Below are positions 26,730 through 35,440 of a DNA stretch of 64,000 nt, one piece after another. This DNA is from Fictibacillus arsenicus. Its GTDB lineage: Bacteria > Bacillota > Bacilli > Bacillales > Fictibacillaceae. The position numbers and the translations under genes were made by a program. How positions within the stretch are numbered: the first letter of the stretch is position 1; every line of letters starts with the position of its first letter. The stretch covers positions 2,728,001 through 2,792,000 of the forward strand of contig NZ_CP016761.1 of the NCBI RefSeq assembly GCF_001642935.1. Reading direction: 5' to 3'. The notes below the pieces were generated by a model. The model had not been told where the DNA came from, did no database searches, and saw nothing but the letters and a program-made list of their open reading frames with translations.

Positions 26730-27383
26730 ATCATAAACAAATTTTCGTTCAATTTTGGAAAGGATATAAGCCATACCGAGAGTCAGAATTAAATACATGA
26801 GAGCTGCAGTCATGTATGGTTCCCAAGGCCGATAATACTGGCCCATCATTGCCCGGGCATAATACATTAATTCTGGTGTAGCAATGATGGATACGAGTGA
26901 TGAATCTTTTATTAATACTATAAATTCGTTTCCAAGAGGCGGTATCATTCTTCTCGAAGCTTGAGGAAGTATAACATGTTTCATAGCTTGTACATGATTC
27001 ATTCCTAATGACCTTGCTGCTTCCATCTGGCCTTTATCGATTGACTGAATTCCAGCCCGGAAAATCTCTGCAATGTAAGCCGCTGCATTTAACGACAATG
27101 CTAAAACACTGGAAACAAAAACATTAGGCGGTTTCATAATAAGCGGCATTAGAGCTGAATGAATCAGTAAAATCTGAACAAGCAATGGAGTTCCCCGAAA
27201 GAAGCTGATGTACCAGTTACAAGGCAAGTTAATGAGAGGCTGTTTCGTCATTTTCCCTAATCCGATAAACAGGCCCAATATCGTTCCAAACAGTATGGCC
27301 AGCAATGAAAGCTGTATCGTTACCCATGTCCCTTTTAAAAACAGGGGCATGTAGTTTCCTATGATTTGTAAAGAATAATCCAT
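26727..27383 (-). CDS. Polar amino-acid ABC transporter permease
   Basis: A HisM/GlnP-type inner-membrane permease of 218 aa with five hydrophobic segments. The EAA loop is clear: EAARSLGMNHVQAMKHVILP at about residues 140-160. RGTPLLVQ is the usual N-terminal family motif. It follows the binding protein gene by 18 nt. No ATP-binding subunit is encoded on either side; a terminator follows and the upstream DNA is a pseudogene. It probably borrows an ATPase encoded elsewhere. Confidence 0.92.
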   Translation of the reverse strand: MDYSLQIIGNYMPLFLKGTWVTIQLSLLAILFGTILGLFIGLGKMTKQPLINLPCNWYISFFRGTPLLVQILLIHSALMPLIMKPPNVFVSSVLALSLNAAAYIAEIFRAGIQSIDKGQMEAARSLGMNHVQAMKHVILPQASRRMIPPLGNEFIVLIKDSSLVSIIATPELMYYARAMMGQYYRPWEPYMTAALMYLILTLGMAYILSKIERKFVYD

Positions 27384-27401
27384 GCAGACCTCCAGAGAAT
27401 A

Positions 27402-28178
27402 TTATTGTTTCAATGCATCTACATTCGGTTCTTCACCAAACCATTTTTTATAGATATCAGCATACTTGCCATCTTCAATAACTTTTTTCATAGCTTTATT
27501 GATTTCTTCCTGATGCTTACCGTCTTTTGGAAAAATTATGCCGTAGAACTCACTTTCAAAGTTTTCCTTATCAGAAATCGTTACAAGCTTTTTGTCCGGA
27601 TTATTTTTTGCATATTCCTGAACAACAGCATTGTCTGCGACTACCGCTTCCACTTCCCCATTTAAAAGGGCTTGTATCGCCAGTGTATTATTATCAAATT
27701 TTTTGATGTTCTCGTTAGCCCCGAACATTTTCTCCAAAGCTTCCTGCCCTGTTGTACCATTTTGAACGCTTACTTTTTTACCTTCCAGATCTTTTGCGCT
27801 TTTTATTGACGTTCCTTCTTTAGCAAGAATCATATTGATAGATTCAAAATATGGTGAAGAAAAATCGTACGTTTTCTTTCTGTCATCATTAATTGTAATA
27901 GCAGAAATACCTGCATCCACCTCATCATTCTGAAGCGCAATAAATAACGGCTCCCAGCCTGTGTTCTTCATTTCGTATTCGAGACCAGCCTCTTTCATTA
28001 CCGCATCAAGCAAGTCCGCATCGAAACCAACAATCTTGTCCCCATCCAAAGATTCGAAAGGGGCGTATGCTGCATCTGTTCCGATTGTTAATTTATCCCC
28101 AGAACCAGCTCCGCAGGCTACTAGGAATACTGCAGATAACCCGATGACACCCATTTTTAATTTCTGTTTCATGTTCAT
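27402..28178 (-). CDS. Amino-acid ABC transporter substrate-binding lipoprotein
   Basis: An extracellular solute-binding protein (family 3) of 258 aa. The signal peptide ends in the lipobox LVAC (Cys22), so the mature protein is lipid-anchored. Binding-fold motifs: IGTDAAYAPFESLDGDKIVG, DVDAGISAITI-type segment (EVDAGISAITINDDRKKTY), and EAVVADNAVV. The ligand is probably a polar or basic amino acid; it cannot be fixed from sequence. Its ribosome binding site AAAGGGGGAA lies in the remains of an oxidase gene, so this operon abuts the decayed locus. Confidence 0.93.
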   Translation of the reverse strand: MNMKQKLKMGVIGLSAVFLVACGAGSGDKLTIGTDAAYAPFESLDGDKIVGFDADLLDAVMKEAGLEYEMKNTGWEPLFIALQNDEVDAGISAITINDDRKKTYDFSSPYFESINMILAKEGTSIKSAKDLEGKKVSVQNGTTGQEALEKMFGANENIKKFDNNTLAIQALLNGEVEAVVADNAVVQEYAKNNPDKKLVTISDKENFESEFYGIIFPKDGKHQEEINKAMKKVIEDGKYADIYKKWFGEEPNVDALKQ

Positions 28179-28289
28179 TACTTCATTTCCCCCTTTATTC
28201 TAAATATTCTTATATTATACACAAAATTTTTAATATAAGGAAAATTCAAATAATAATTCACGTAGAAAAAGATTCCAATTTTTTTGAGA

Positions 28290-29615
28290 TCTCCTTGGGG
28301 ATGGTCTGAGTAAGTCGTATAGGCCGTTCTGCGAGGTGCTCCAAACAAACCTACTAAATGCATTGCACCGGACATAAATGCCATACCTACCGTCCACATG
28401 ATTGTTTGAATGATTCCAAGTTTATTCATTTGCGGTGTTATAGTTCTGCCACTCAGATACGGATATTCCGAAAAAGGTAAGAGCAACTGTTGAAGCAACA
28501 GTTAGATGAAAATGTCCGGTTACCCATAAGGTATTATGAATAACCTGGTTTAATTGATGGCTCGCGTTAATGATTCCCCCCGCTCCTGCAGGAATAAAAA
28601 TCAGCATTCCCATCATTGGTGCAAAAAAGCGTACATCTTTCCAAGGCAAAACTTTAAACCATCCAAAAAGTCCTTTAGCGCCTTTTTTTCTTCCTGCTGT
28701 TTCAAAAACGGCAAACATTGAAAATGCAGTCATTAACGAAGGAACAATTACCATAAATGTAAGGACTACTTGGAAAAACTTCTATGAATGCGAGATACCA
28801 GGCTCTAAAAGCTGATGGTGAAAGCCTACAGGAATACTGAATAAAAGAAAGAGTACAAAAGATAACCTTGCTAATGCATCACTGAATATTTTCCCTCCAA
28901 TAATTTTAGGGATTACCACATACCAGCACATATACGCTGGAAGAAGCCAGAAATACACGAGCGGATGTCCAAAATACCAAAACAGCGTTCTGCTGATTAA
29001 TATATCAATTTTATCTACCCAGCCTATCGACCAAGGAATGAACTGAAGAATTACTGTTGCTGCAACGCCTAAAGTTGCGATGAACCATAAAGCCATCGTC
29101 ATTACAGCCATGTAACTAAAAAGAGGAGACAGCTTGCTGTTCGTTCTTCTCTTCCAAATATAATACTGATTCCACATAGAGAAAGCGCAAAGCCAGCTTC
29201 CCACCACTACATGAACAAGTGCTACATAAAACCATGGTGATGCCTGCAGCGGAGCGTAGAACGTATAAAGTACAGTTGCTTTGTTCAGGAGAATAAATAT
29301 GGTTGCCAATATTGTTCCGAAAGTCATCATTGTAAATCCAAGCCATCCTGTTCTTCTCGGAACATCATAAAGTGCTCCCATCGTTTTGCTTATTCCGGCA
29401 TATAAAAAACCAACAATAAAAAAAGTGGTAAAAATAAGTGCTAATAAAACACCATGAGCAGTTAATAGTTGATAATATCCGATAGAAAGCGGAAGCTCGA
29501 TTGTACCGCTTCTAACCAATGTCTGTAAAAGACCTGCTATGGCACCAATAAATAGTGCAATAAAACTGACACTTAAAAAACCAAGACTTAACTGTGCATC
29601 TCTTTTATCAATCAT
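28290..29615 (-). pseudogene. cbaA: ba3-type cytochrome c oxidase subunit I (broken)
   Basis: The sequence resembles heme-copper oxidase subunit I of the ba3/CbaA type. The first heme histidine (LLTAHGVLLAL), the cross-linked HPLVYFW, the copper GFHHQ and the HFH heme ligands are all recognisable. It is broken three times. First, an in-frame TAG at 28784-28782 replaces a Trp expected in GISHS-W-KFFQVV. Second, a deletion of about 13-14 nt near 28460 shifts the frame between FFGIS and LSGRTITPQMNK. Third, homology stops after the segment ending YSDHPQ, so about 100 C-terminal residues are missing. It starts at ATG 29615 with GGAGGTGA and overlaps the subunit II stop. Confidence 0.92.
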
Positions 29616-30084
29616 GATGTCACCTCCAAAGTTACCGCCATTACTTGATGACCAACTCCACAATATTCATTACATAAAATAAGATATTTGCCTGGCTTAT
29701 CAAATGTATATGAAATTTTACTCACATACCCCGGCGTTACCATCATGATGAATTTGTTGCAGGGATTTGAAAACCGTGAACAACATCTGTGCTCGTCACT
29801 TTAAAATGAACTGTAGAACCTTTCGGAACAGTCATTCTAGAAGGTGTAAATGTGAAAGCCTGAGCTAGCATGACTGCTTCATATATATTGTCTCCTATCT
29901 TCGTCAGAGCTGGTTTATCGAACGGTGCCGTTAAGGTTGCTTTTTTTGGATCTATTGTTTCCATGTGACTTGGAGGCTGATTGCCCATTGCATAGGCTGA
30001 AACACCTACAATTAATAAAAAGATTGTTAAACACACTGCTCCAGACCAAAGCCAGATTTTCTCGTATTTATGAATATGCATCAT
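29612..30084 (-). pseudogene. cbaB: ba3-type oxidase subunit II, CuA protein (frameshifted)
   Basis: A membrane-anchored CuA subunit. One N-terminal helix (IWLWSGAVCLTIFLLIVGV) is followed by a cupredoxin domain. Reading breaks after HGFQIPATN, where five bases replace the expected six before MMVTPGY. The other frame then continues with KYLILCNEYCGVGHQVM, the CuA ligand motif, and stops at TGA overlapping the subunit I ATG. One small indel near 29750 therefore inactivates an otherwise complete gene. GGAGG precedes the ATG pair. Confidence 0.9.
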
Positions 30085-30093
30085 TAAAACCTC

Positions 30094-30240
30094 CTATCTA
30101 GATAGATACAGCAAGTAAACTGCTGCCCATGACAAAACGATAAACAATCCTACACCCATAACCGAAAGAAGAGTTCCTAACAATTCTTTTTCCTTTTTCA
30201 CCTTTATTTTTTCTTTAGTCTTTCTTTGCAGCTGCGGCAT
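30094..30240 (-). CDS. Cytochrome c oxidase subunit IIa-like small membrane protein
   Basis: A 48-aa protein reading MPQLQRKTKEKIKVKKEKEL then a single helix (GTLLSVMGVGLFIVLSWAAV) ending YLLYLSR. A charged N-terminus and one helix ending near W-A-A-V-Y are typical of the IIa subunit of ba3 oxidases. AGGAGG lies 7 nt before the chosen ATG; an ATG two codons earlier is too close. It precedes the broken subunit II gene by 9 nt. The frame is intact, but its partners are pseudogenes. Confidence 0.8.
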   Translation of the reverse strand: MPQLQRKTKEKIKVKKEKELLGTLLSVMGVGLFIVLSWAAVYLLYLSR

Positions 30241-30286
30241 CCTCATTCCTCCTTAAGTTTCACACTTAAAGAATAAGCGCAATAAA

Positions 30287-30323
30287 AAAATACCGCTGTG
30301 ACAAATGTCATAACGGTATTTTA
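30287..30323. terminator. Hairpin upstream of the oxidase remnant
   Basis: The stem AAAATACCG/CGGTATTTT, extended through TGTGACA/TGTCATA, has A and T runs outside and could terminate in either direction. It isolates the oxidase locus from repeat copy D and mqnC. Confidence 0.6.
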
Positions 30324-30338
30324 TATGCTTCTTTTCTA

Positions 30339-30612
30339 AGGGATTGTTGCTTTGCGCTTTTCGATTCTAATCATTTGCAAGTTGATTGGAGCGTAAGGTG
30401 CGTGCCTGCTACCTGAGAAACTACTTGCAAGGCATGCGACGAGAAAGCCCACATCGGTAGCATTTACTTGTAGACGCAGGAGCAAGGGTACTTAATGAAG
30501 CGGTCAGGTCGAGACTCCTAATGGCGCAAAGCGGCAGGAGGCTCACCGCACGCCCCGTGGAAAGCGAGCAGCCTGGAGCGGAAATCAACTACTTTCAAAA
30601 GTAACAATGTAT
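30339..30612 (+). repeat. Intergenic palindromic element, copy D (core plus GGCATGCGACG module)
   Basis: The ends AAGTTGATTGGAGCGTAAGG and GAGCGGAAATCAACTAC match the family. The core pair around GAGACTCCTAATGGCGC and AGGAGGCTCACCGC is present. An inserted module of about 90 bp (CGTGCCTGCTACCTGA, GCAAGGCATGCGACG, GTAGACGCAGGAGCAA) is shared with copies B and H. The outer repeat GATTGTTGCTTT...AAAAGTAACAATG is visible. It lies in the gap after the mqnC terminator. Confidence 0.9.
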
Positions 30613-30694
30613 GCGAAAAAAACGCTGCAGCTGAAAGAAATGAATAAACTCCGATTAATTAACCACAAACTCTAGGAATGGGCAAAAAAAATAA

Positions 30695-30735
30695 AAACAC
30701 CTGACTCTAGTTTATTGAAACAGTGTCAGGTGTTT
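30695..30735 (-). terminator. Terminator after mqnC
   Basis: The stem AAACACCTGAC/GTCAGGTGTTT with a long loop and a T-rich tail on the minus strand, 5 nt past the mqnC stop. Confidence 0.85.
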
Positions 30736-30739
30736 ATCA

Positions 30740-31846
30740 TTAGTTTTGCATAACAAAATCTTTTTCTGCATTTTCTTCATCTTGGAAAACACGAAGAACT
30801 TCATATTTCGTATTTCTCTGAGCAGGAATTTTCCCTGCTTCACGAATAAGACGCAACGTTAAGTTTGTATTTACTTTATGTGTAGTTCCAGCAGCAGAAA
30901 CAACATTCTCCTCCATCATCGTGCTTCCAAAGTCGTTGCAGCCGTAATGAAGAGATTTTTTACCGACTTCTGGTCCCATCGTTACCCATGAAGATTGGAA
31001 GTTTGGAATGTTATCCAAGAAAATTCGTGAAATGGCTACGTTCTTCAGATATTCTCTTGGCGTTGTTTTCTCTGCTTTCATATTTGTGTTATCCGGCTGG
31101 AAAGTCCACGAAATAAAAGCTAGGAAACAATTCGTTTCATCCTGAGCATCGCGTACTCTCTGTAAATGAAGCGCTCTTTCTTCAAAAGTTTCCCCAAATC
31201 CAATTACCATCGTAGCAGTTGAATGCAAACCAACTTTCTTAGCCGTTTTCATACATTCAATCCACTCTGTCCATGAACCTTTTAGTCTACTGATCTTTTT
31301 GCGCGTACGATCGTCAAGAATCTCTGCTCCTCCGCCTGGAAGTGAGTCAAGACCCGCTTCTTTTAGTTCACGAAGGACTTCTTCTAAAGATAATCCTGAT
31401 ACTTCAACCATCTTCCAAACTTCAGCTGGTGAGAATGAATGCATGGTAATATCAAAACGCTTTTTAATCTCTCGCAATAAATCTGTATAATAGCTAAACG
31501 GCAGGTTGGGATTCGTCCCGCCTTGCATTAGAATTTCTGTACCCCCTACATCAACTGTCTCTTGGATCTTTTGAAAAATCACTTCATCATCAAGCACATA
31601 TCCTTCTTCACTTCCAGGAGGACGGTAAAAGGCACAAAATCTGCAATATGTATCACAAAAATTAGTGTAGTTTACGTTGCGTCCGATCACAAAAGTAGTG
31701 ACAGGTTCTGGGTGCCACCTTTTCATAATGATGTCAGCAACTTCACCCATTCGCTCCACTTCATCACTTTCATATAGTTTAACTGCATCTTCTACAGATA
31801 AACGTTCTCCATCTAATGCTTTTTGTAATATTGATTCAATACTCAT
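30740..31846 (-). CDS. mqnC: Cyclic dehypoxanthinyl futalosine synthase (radical SAM)
   Basis: A 368-aa radical SAM enzyme of the futalosine route to menaquinone that cyclises dehypoxanthine futalosine. The cluster motif CDTYCRFC is near residue 65. The MqnC/CofH features RNVNYTNFC, MQGGTNPNLPFSYY, ITMHSFSPAEV and LDSLPGGGAEIL are visible. The ATG (MSIESILQKALDG) follows GGAGG; a TTG two codons earlier is unlikely. The gene is alone, with a terminator behind it. B. subtilis uses the Men pathway and lacks this gene, so its presence is notable. An isolated family member with another role cannot be excluded. Confidence 0.88.
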   Translation of the reverse strand: MSIESILQKALDGERLSVEDAVKLYESDEVERMGEVADIIMKRWHPEPVTTFVIGRNVNYTNFCDTYCRFCAFYRPPGSEEGYVLDDEVIFQKIQETVDVGGTEILMQGGTNPNLPFSYYTDLLREIKKRFDITMHSFSPAEVWKMVEVSGLSLEEVLRELKEAGLDSLPGGGAEILDDRTRKKISRLKGSWTEWIECMKTAKKVGLHSTATMVIGFGETFEERALHLQRVRDAQDETNCFLAFISWTFQPDNTNMKAEKTTPREYLKNVAISRIFLDNIPNFQSSWVTMGPEVGKKSLHYGCNDFGSTMMEENVVSAAGTTHKVNTNLTLRLIREAGKIPAQRNTKYEVLRVFQDEENAEKDFVMQN

Positions 31847-31944
31847 CGGCAACCTCCGAATCGATTTATTATGTACTTATCCTATCATATTTTGATAGAA
31901 GAGACAGCTTTGTACGATAAAGAAAAAGAAAAACAGCATAAAAA

Positions 31945-31975
31945 AGACATCTGCCCGCATAACGGACAGATGTCT
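31945..31975 (-). terminator. Terminator after dnaI
   Basis: The stem AGACATCTGCCC/GGACAGATGTCT, one mismatch, followed by TTTTTT on the minus strand, directly after the dnaI stop. Confidence 0.88.
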
Positions 31976-31976
31976 A

Positions 31977-32921
31977 TTAGAATTCATCTCTGAAATTTTT
32001 ATTGCCGCCCATGAAAACAGGAGAACTTAAGTGCTTAATACGTTCCATGATTCTTAGAGCTTTAACTTCATCAAGGCCGCCCTTTTGCGAGTATGATAAA
32101 TGCTGCTGCAGCATGTCATAATCACAATTTGACGTATAAAGAGTTGGAAGTTTTTCCATCATTCTATACTGAAGGATGACTCCAATAATCTCATCACGAA
32201 CCCAGTTCGTCATGTTCTCAGCTCCGATATCATCAAGCATCAGTACTGGAACAGTTTTTAAGAGCTCCATTTTCGTATCAAAACTTCCATCAGAGAGAGA
32301 TTGCTTCATCTCTCGTAAGAATTCCGGTGTATGAACCATCAGTGAATGAATTCCTTTTTCAGCCAGCCCATTCGCGATTGCCCCAAGAAGATATGTTTTT
32401 CCCACACCAAACTTTCCATAAAAATAAATGCCTTTTAGAGGCTGGTTGGTCCCTGCCATCTGTACGAATTCATAAGCTTTAGAAATCGCATTTCGTCTTG
32501 TATCATCAATGCTATGTTTATAAAGACGGTCAAATGTAGCACCAAGTATCTCTTTCGGTATAAAATAACTCTTTATGAGCGAGGCCATCGATTTTTTATG
32601 TTCATCATGTAACTTCAGTTCGCAAGGCTTATATCGTAATTCCACAGTCTGTCTCACTCTTGTAAGTTCAGATCTATAACCCTGCATCAAGTTTGGGCAT
32701 CTATCTAAACCAGGACAATTGCTGCATGCCTGCTGTTCATTTTTGAATGTATAAAAACTAGATAATAATTTATCTGCATGGGCATCTGAAATATCAGGGT
32801 TTTCTCTTAAAAAACGCATCACTTTTGGATCTGTAAGGACTTGTTGTTTCATTAATTCGTATTTTTCCTGAAATTTTTCAAATCCCGGCATTTGCTTAAC
32901 AGATTCCTTTATTGATTCCAC
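31977..32921 (-). CDS. dnaI: Primosomal helicase loader DnaI
   Basis: An AAA+ ATPase of 314 aa that loads the replicative helicase DnaC in Firmicutes. The N-terminal helicase-binding domain holds zinc ligands (CSNCPGLDRCPN). The AAA+ domain shows Walker A GKFGVGKTY at about residue 170, Walker B LMLDDIGAE and a sensor in LYTSNCD. A GTG start follows AAGGGGGGA. It begins 12 nt after dnaB and ends at a terminator, forming the dnaB-dnaI pair. Confidence 0.96.
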   Translation of the reverse strand: MESIKESVKQMPGFEKFQEKYELMKQQVLTDPKVMRFLRENPDISDAHADKLLSSFYTFKNEQQACSNCPGLDRCPNLMQGYRSELTRVRQTVELRYKPCELKLHDEHKKSMASLIKSYFIPKEILGATFDRLYKHSIDDTRRNAISKAYEFVQMAGTNQPLKGIYFYGKFGVGKTYLLGAIANGLAEKGIHSLMVHTPEFLREMKQSLSDGSFDTKMELLKTVPVLMLDDIGAENMTNWVRDEIIGVILQYRMMEKLPTLYTSNCDYDMLQQHLSYSQKGGLDEVKALRIMERIKHLSSPVFMGGNKNFRDEF

Positions 32922-32933
32922 GTTAATCCCCCC

Positions 32934-34316
32934 TTATTTCGAATTATTTAACAAGCTTTCAAGCCATTTTCGATTTTCGTCTTCGTTTGTAGAGCTGTTC
33001 TCATCCTCTTTTGCCGGATTTGTTTCTGGCTTCAGCCAATCTGGAACAGACACATTTGGCTTTTGATTTCCATTATAAAACTTAGGTTTTGATGTCTTCT
33101 TTTCTTGCCACTCTTTTGATTTTCTTTTTTCATCCCGCGCGAGCGCCATTGCTTCTGGCACCGTCTGTACTTTTTTCCGCGCCCAATGTGATGCAATTCG
33201 TTCTATTAGACCCTTTGCAAGTTTCATATCATTACCGGACAAAACATAATCCAATAGAACATTCGTTACACCCGGTGTTAAATTTTGATCAAGCATACAA
33301 TAGGCAACAAGCTTCAAATCAACTTCAGAAGGAGTGGTTCCGCTATAATCTTCTAATAAACGAAACGGTGATACTTCTTCAAAGTATTTAATAAGCTCTT
33401 CTTCTTGTGATTTGGGTTCCATCCCTTGAAGTGCTTTAAGGTGAACGGGCTGTGTTCTTAATGCTAACACAGGCAGACCTTCTTCGTGTTCAAAGCGATA
33501 CCATTTTTGAATCTCTCTGCGCAGATTTTCAACATTGATTTCTCCTGTTGAATAATAAACGTTTTGTATTTGTCTGCTCATATCCATTGGTTCAAGCTGA
33601 TAGATATACGCTAGTTTATAGATCGATTCTTTTAGTTTAGGAGTTATAACTTCTTTAGGCACTACAAATGTCGAGATTTGGTTAACCATTGCTTCAAAAT
33701 CAAAGTCTGTCTCACCAAAGGTAACTTTACCCTGCACTCCTTTTTCTAAAAAAGATACATTTTCGGAAACAACGTTCTCATTGATCTCAGAATAACTTTT
33801 TGATGTCATTTCAGAAGGATGCAAAGAAGTGAAAACATCGCTAAATGAAGCTGTTACTTCAGTAAAACCAGATGAATCTGCTTGCGGAATTAAAAATGAT
33901 TCCCTTATCTCATTAAACTTTGTTTGTCCAAGACGGTTGAATAAATAGATGCTAAGAAAACCATCTGTGAAAAAAGCTTTTGGAGAAAGCGGCAGCTGCA
34001 GTTCATATATATATTCCCGGGAGCTCTCACCATCTTTTTTCAGCGTTTTTAATAATCCAATCGCTTCAAGCTTTTTTCTTCCTGATAAAATATCTTTTAA
34101 AGAAAATTGCGTTATATTCATGAGATGCTGATGCTTTTTGGATTGATGATTCATTTTAGCTTCGCACCATAAAGTTAAGTATAAGCTGTGAGCAAATGCT
34201 CCAATTAATGGCTGATAGAGCAAAGTCAGTACGTTTTGATCTACCTCATTCAATACGCCTTTGCTCTGGACGGAATAAGTATCAACGGGCACTACTTCCT
34301 GAAAATGTACCGTCAT
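32934..34316 (-). CDS. dnaB: Replication initiation/membrane attachment protein DnaB
   Basis: The Firmicutes DnaB primosome protein (not the helicase), 460 aa, that works with DnaD and DnaI at oriC and restart forks. Two winged-helix/DnaD-like regions are expected; NVYYSTGEINVENLRREIQK and the C-terminal helical segment (PGVTNVLLDYVLSGND) fit. The linker near the end is polar. The ATG (MTVHFQEVVPVDTYS) lies 7 nt after AAAGGGTG; an upstream GTG overlaps that site. It lies between nrdR and dnaI as in B. subtilis. Confidence 0.92.
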   Translation of the reverse strand: MTVHFQEVVPVDTYSVQSKGVLNEVDQNVLTLLYQPLIGAFAHSLYLTLWCEAKMNHQSKKHQHLMNITQFSLKDILSGRKKLEAIGLLKTLKKDGESSREYIYELQLPLSPKAFFTDGFLSIYLFNRLGQTKFNEIRESFLIPQADSSGFTEVTASFSDVFTSLHPSEMTSKSYSEINENVVSENVSFLEKGVQGKVTFGETDFDFEAMVNQISTFVVPKEVITPKLKESIYKLAYIYQLEPMDMSRQIQNVYYSTGEINVENLRREIQKWYRFEHEEGLPVLALRTQPVHLKALQGMEPKSQEEELIKYFEEVSPFRLLEDYSGTTPSEVDLKLVAYCMLDQNLTPGVTNVLLDYVLSGNDMKLAKGLIERIASHWARKKVQTVPEAMALARDEKRKSKEWQEKKTSKPKFYNGNQKPNVSVPDWLKPETNPAKEDENSSTNEDENRKWLESLLNNSK

Positions 34317-34363
34317 CGTTTTCACCCTTTATATACATAAAATTCTCTTACTATGAAAGAAAC

Positions 34364-34394
34364 TTGGCTGACGTTTCGTTTATACGTCAGCCAA
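34364..34394. terminator. Hairpin between nrdR and dnaB
   Basis: The perfect 10-bp stem TTGGCTGACG/CGTCAGCCAA is followed on the minus strand only by TTTC-rich sequence. It could be a weak terminator of nrdR or an attenuator before dnaB. Confidence 0.45.
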
Positions 34395-34445
34395 AGTTGC
34401 ACTATTACGATAATAAAAGAGCGTTATAGCTGTTCAACTGAAGCT

Positions 34446-34907
34446 TTAACGCTCATCTTTGTTAATCAGTTCCTTTAGTTCTTGTATAAATACATTAATA
34501 TCTTTAAATTGGCGATAAACAGAGGCGAATCTTACATATGCTACCTCATCAGTTTTTGAAAGATGTTCCATTACCTGTTCTCCAACTGCTGTACTGGAAA
34601 TCTCGGACGCTCCGCTGTTTCTCAGTTCTTTTTCGATATTATCCACTATATTTTCAAGTGTTTCTAAGGGGACAGGTCTTTTTTCACAAGCTTTAATAAG
34701 CCCTCTAAGAATCTTTTCGCGGCTGAATTCTTCTCTCTCTCCGCCCTTTTTAACAATGATTAGCGGTGTTTGTTCTACCGTTTCAAATGTAGTAAATCTA
34801 TAGCTGCAATCTTCACATTCCCGTCTTCGGCGAATAGACCGGCCGCTATGAACAGGTCTGGAATCAAGCACTTTTGTTCCATTATGCTGGCAAGAAGGAC
34901 ACCTCAT
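34446..34907 (-). CDS. nrdR: Ribonucleotide reductase repressor NrdR
   Basis: An ATP/dATP-sensing zinc repressor of ribonucleotide reductase genes, 153 aa. The zinc ribbon is [16 protein letters not shown] with C-E-D-C further on. The ATP-cone covers about residues 48-138 ([19 protein letters not shown]). The start MRCPSC has GGGGATGA upstream; longer frames add residues before the zinc ribbon. It is placed before dnaB-dnaI as in B. subtilis. Confidence 0.96.
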   Translation of the reverse strand: MRCPSCQHNGTKVLDSRPVHSGRSIRRRRECEDCSYRFTTFETVEQTPLIIVKKGGEREEFSREKILRGLIKACEKRPVPLETLENIVDNIEKELRNSGASEISSTAVGEQVMEHLSKTDEVAYVRFASVYRQFKDINVFIQELKELINKDER

Positions 34908-34979
34908 TGTAATCATCCCCAAAAAATTTTCTATTCTATCTCTATCTTAAAGAAAAGGGAGGTTTGTGACAAGCTATTC

Positions 34980-35375
34980 CTATAAATTTTCAGCCATAGA
35001 TGTCCCCAAAAACGGAAGTCTCTGTTTTAAAATTTCATATATGCTTGTAATCAGACGCTGATTGTTTCCAAAATTAAAAGGAAGAGCAGACTCTGTTGAA
35101 ACATTTAGATCTACTGCCGTATGATTATGTCTTACTGTCACTACACTGACTACAACAAATGCATTTTTGGGCTGTCTTACTTCAAATGTCGCTTCTCCCC
35201 TTTCCTCAGAAAACCCAAGCTCTGTAAAGTTCGTGTCTTCATCCAAAATTTGTTTTATAACATTCATCACTTCAGCCTTGTTAGCTTTAAAGTAATGGGT
35301 CCGAAGCCTTTCGTCCACATGCAGTTCACTCGTTTCCGCGTGATTTTCCATTAGATTTTGAAACTTTCTAAACAT
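34980..35375 (-). CDS. Conserved cytosolic protein of unknown function
   Basis: A 131-aa soluble protein without signal peptide or membrane helix, starting MFRKFQNLMENHAE after GGAGG. I do not recognise a characterised domain. The C-terminal half (AFVVVSVVTVRHNHTAVDL, FNFGNNQRLITSIYEIL) looks like an alpha/beta fold. It lies upstream of nrdR and might be co-transcribed, though 72 bp separate them. Function unknown. Confidence 0.7.
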   Translation of the reverse strand: MFRKFQNLMENHAETSELHVDERLRTHYFKANKAEVMNVIKQILDEDTNFTELGFSEERGEATFEVRQPKNAFVVVSVVTVRHNHTAVDLNVSTESALPFNFGNNQRLITSIYEILKQRLPFLGTSMAENL

Positions 35376-35440
35376 AACAAACCTCCAAAACGACATAATT
35401 TGTAACGTATTATTCCCTATTTTATATAAAATAAAGGTTA

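Noticed and set aside
28178-28498. Separate 106-residue membrane protein
   Set aside because: It is the out-of-frame C-terminal part of the broken oxidase subunit I (MNKLGIIQTIMWTVGM region).
28782-28784. In-frame TAG read as pyrrolysine or programmed readthrough in cbaA
   Set aside because: The same gene also has a frameshifting deletion and a lost C-terminus, so simple decay explains it.
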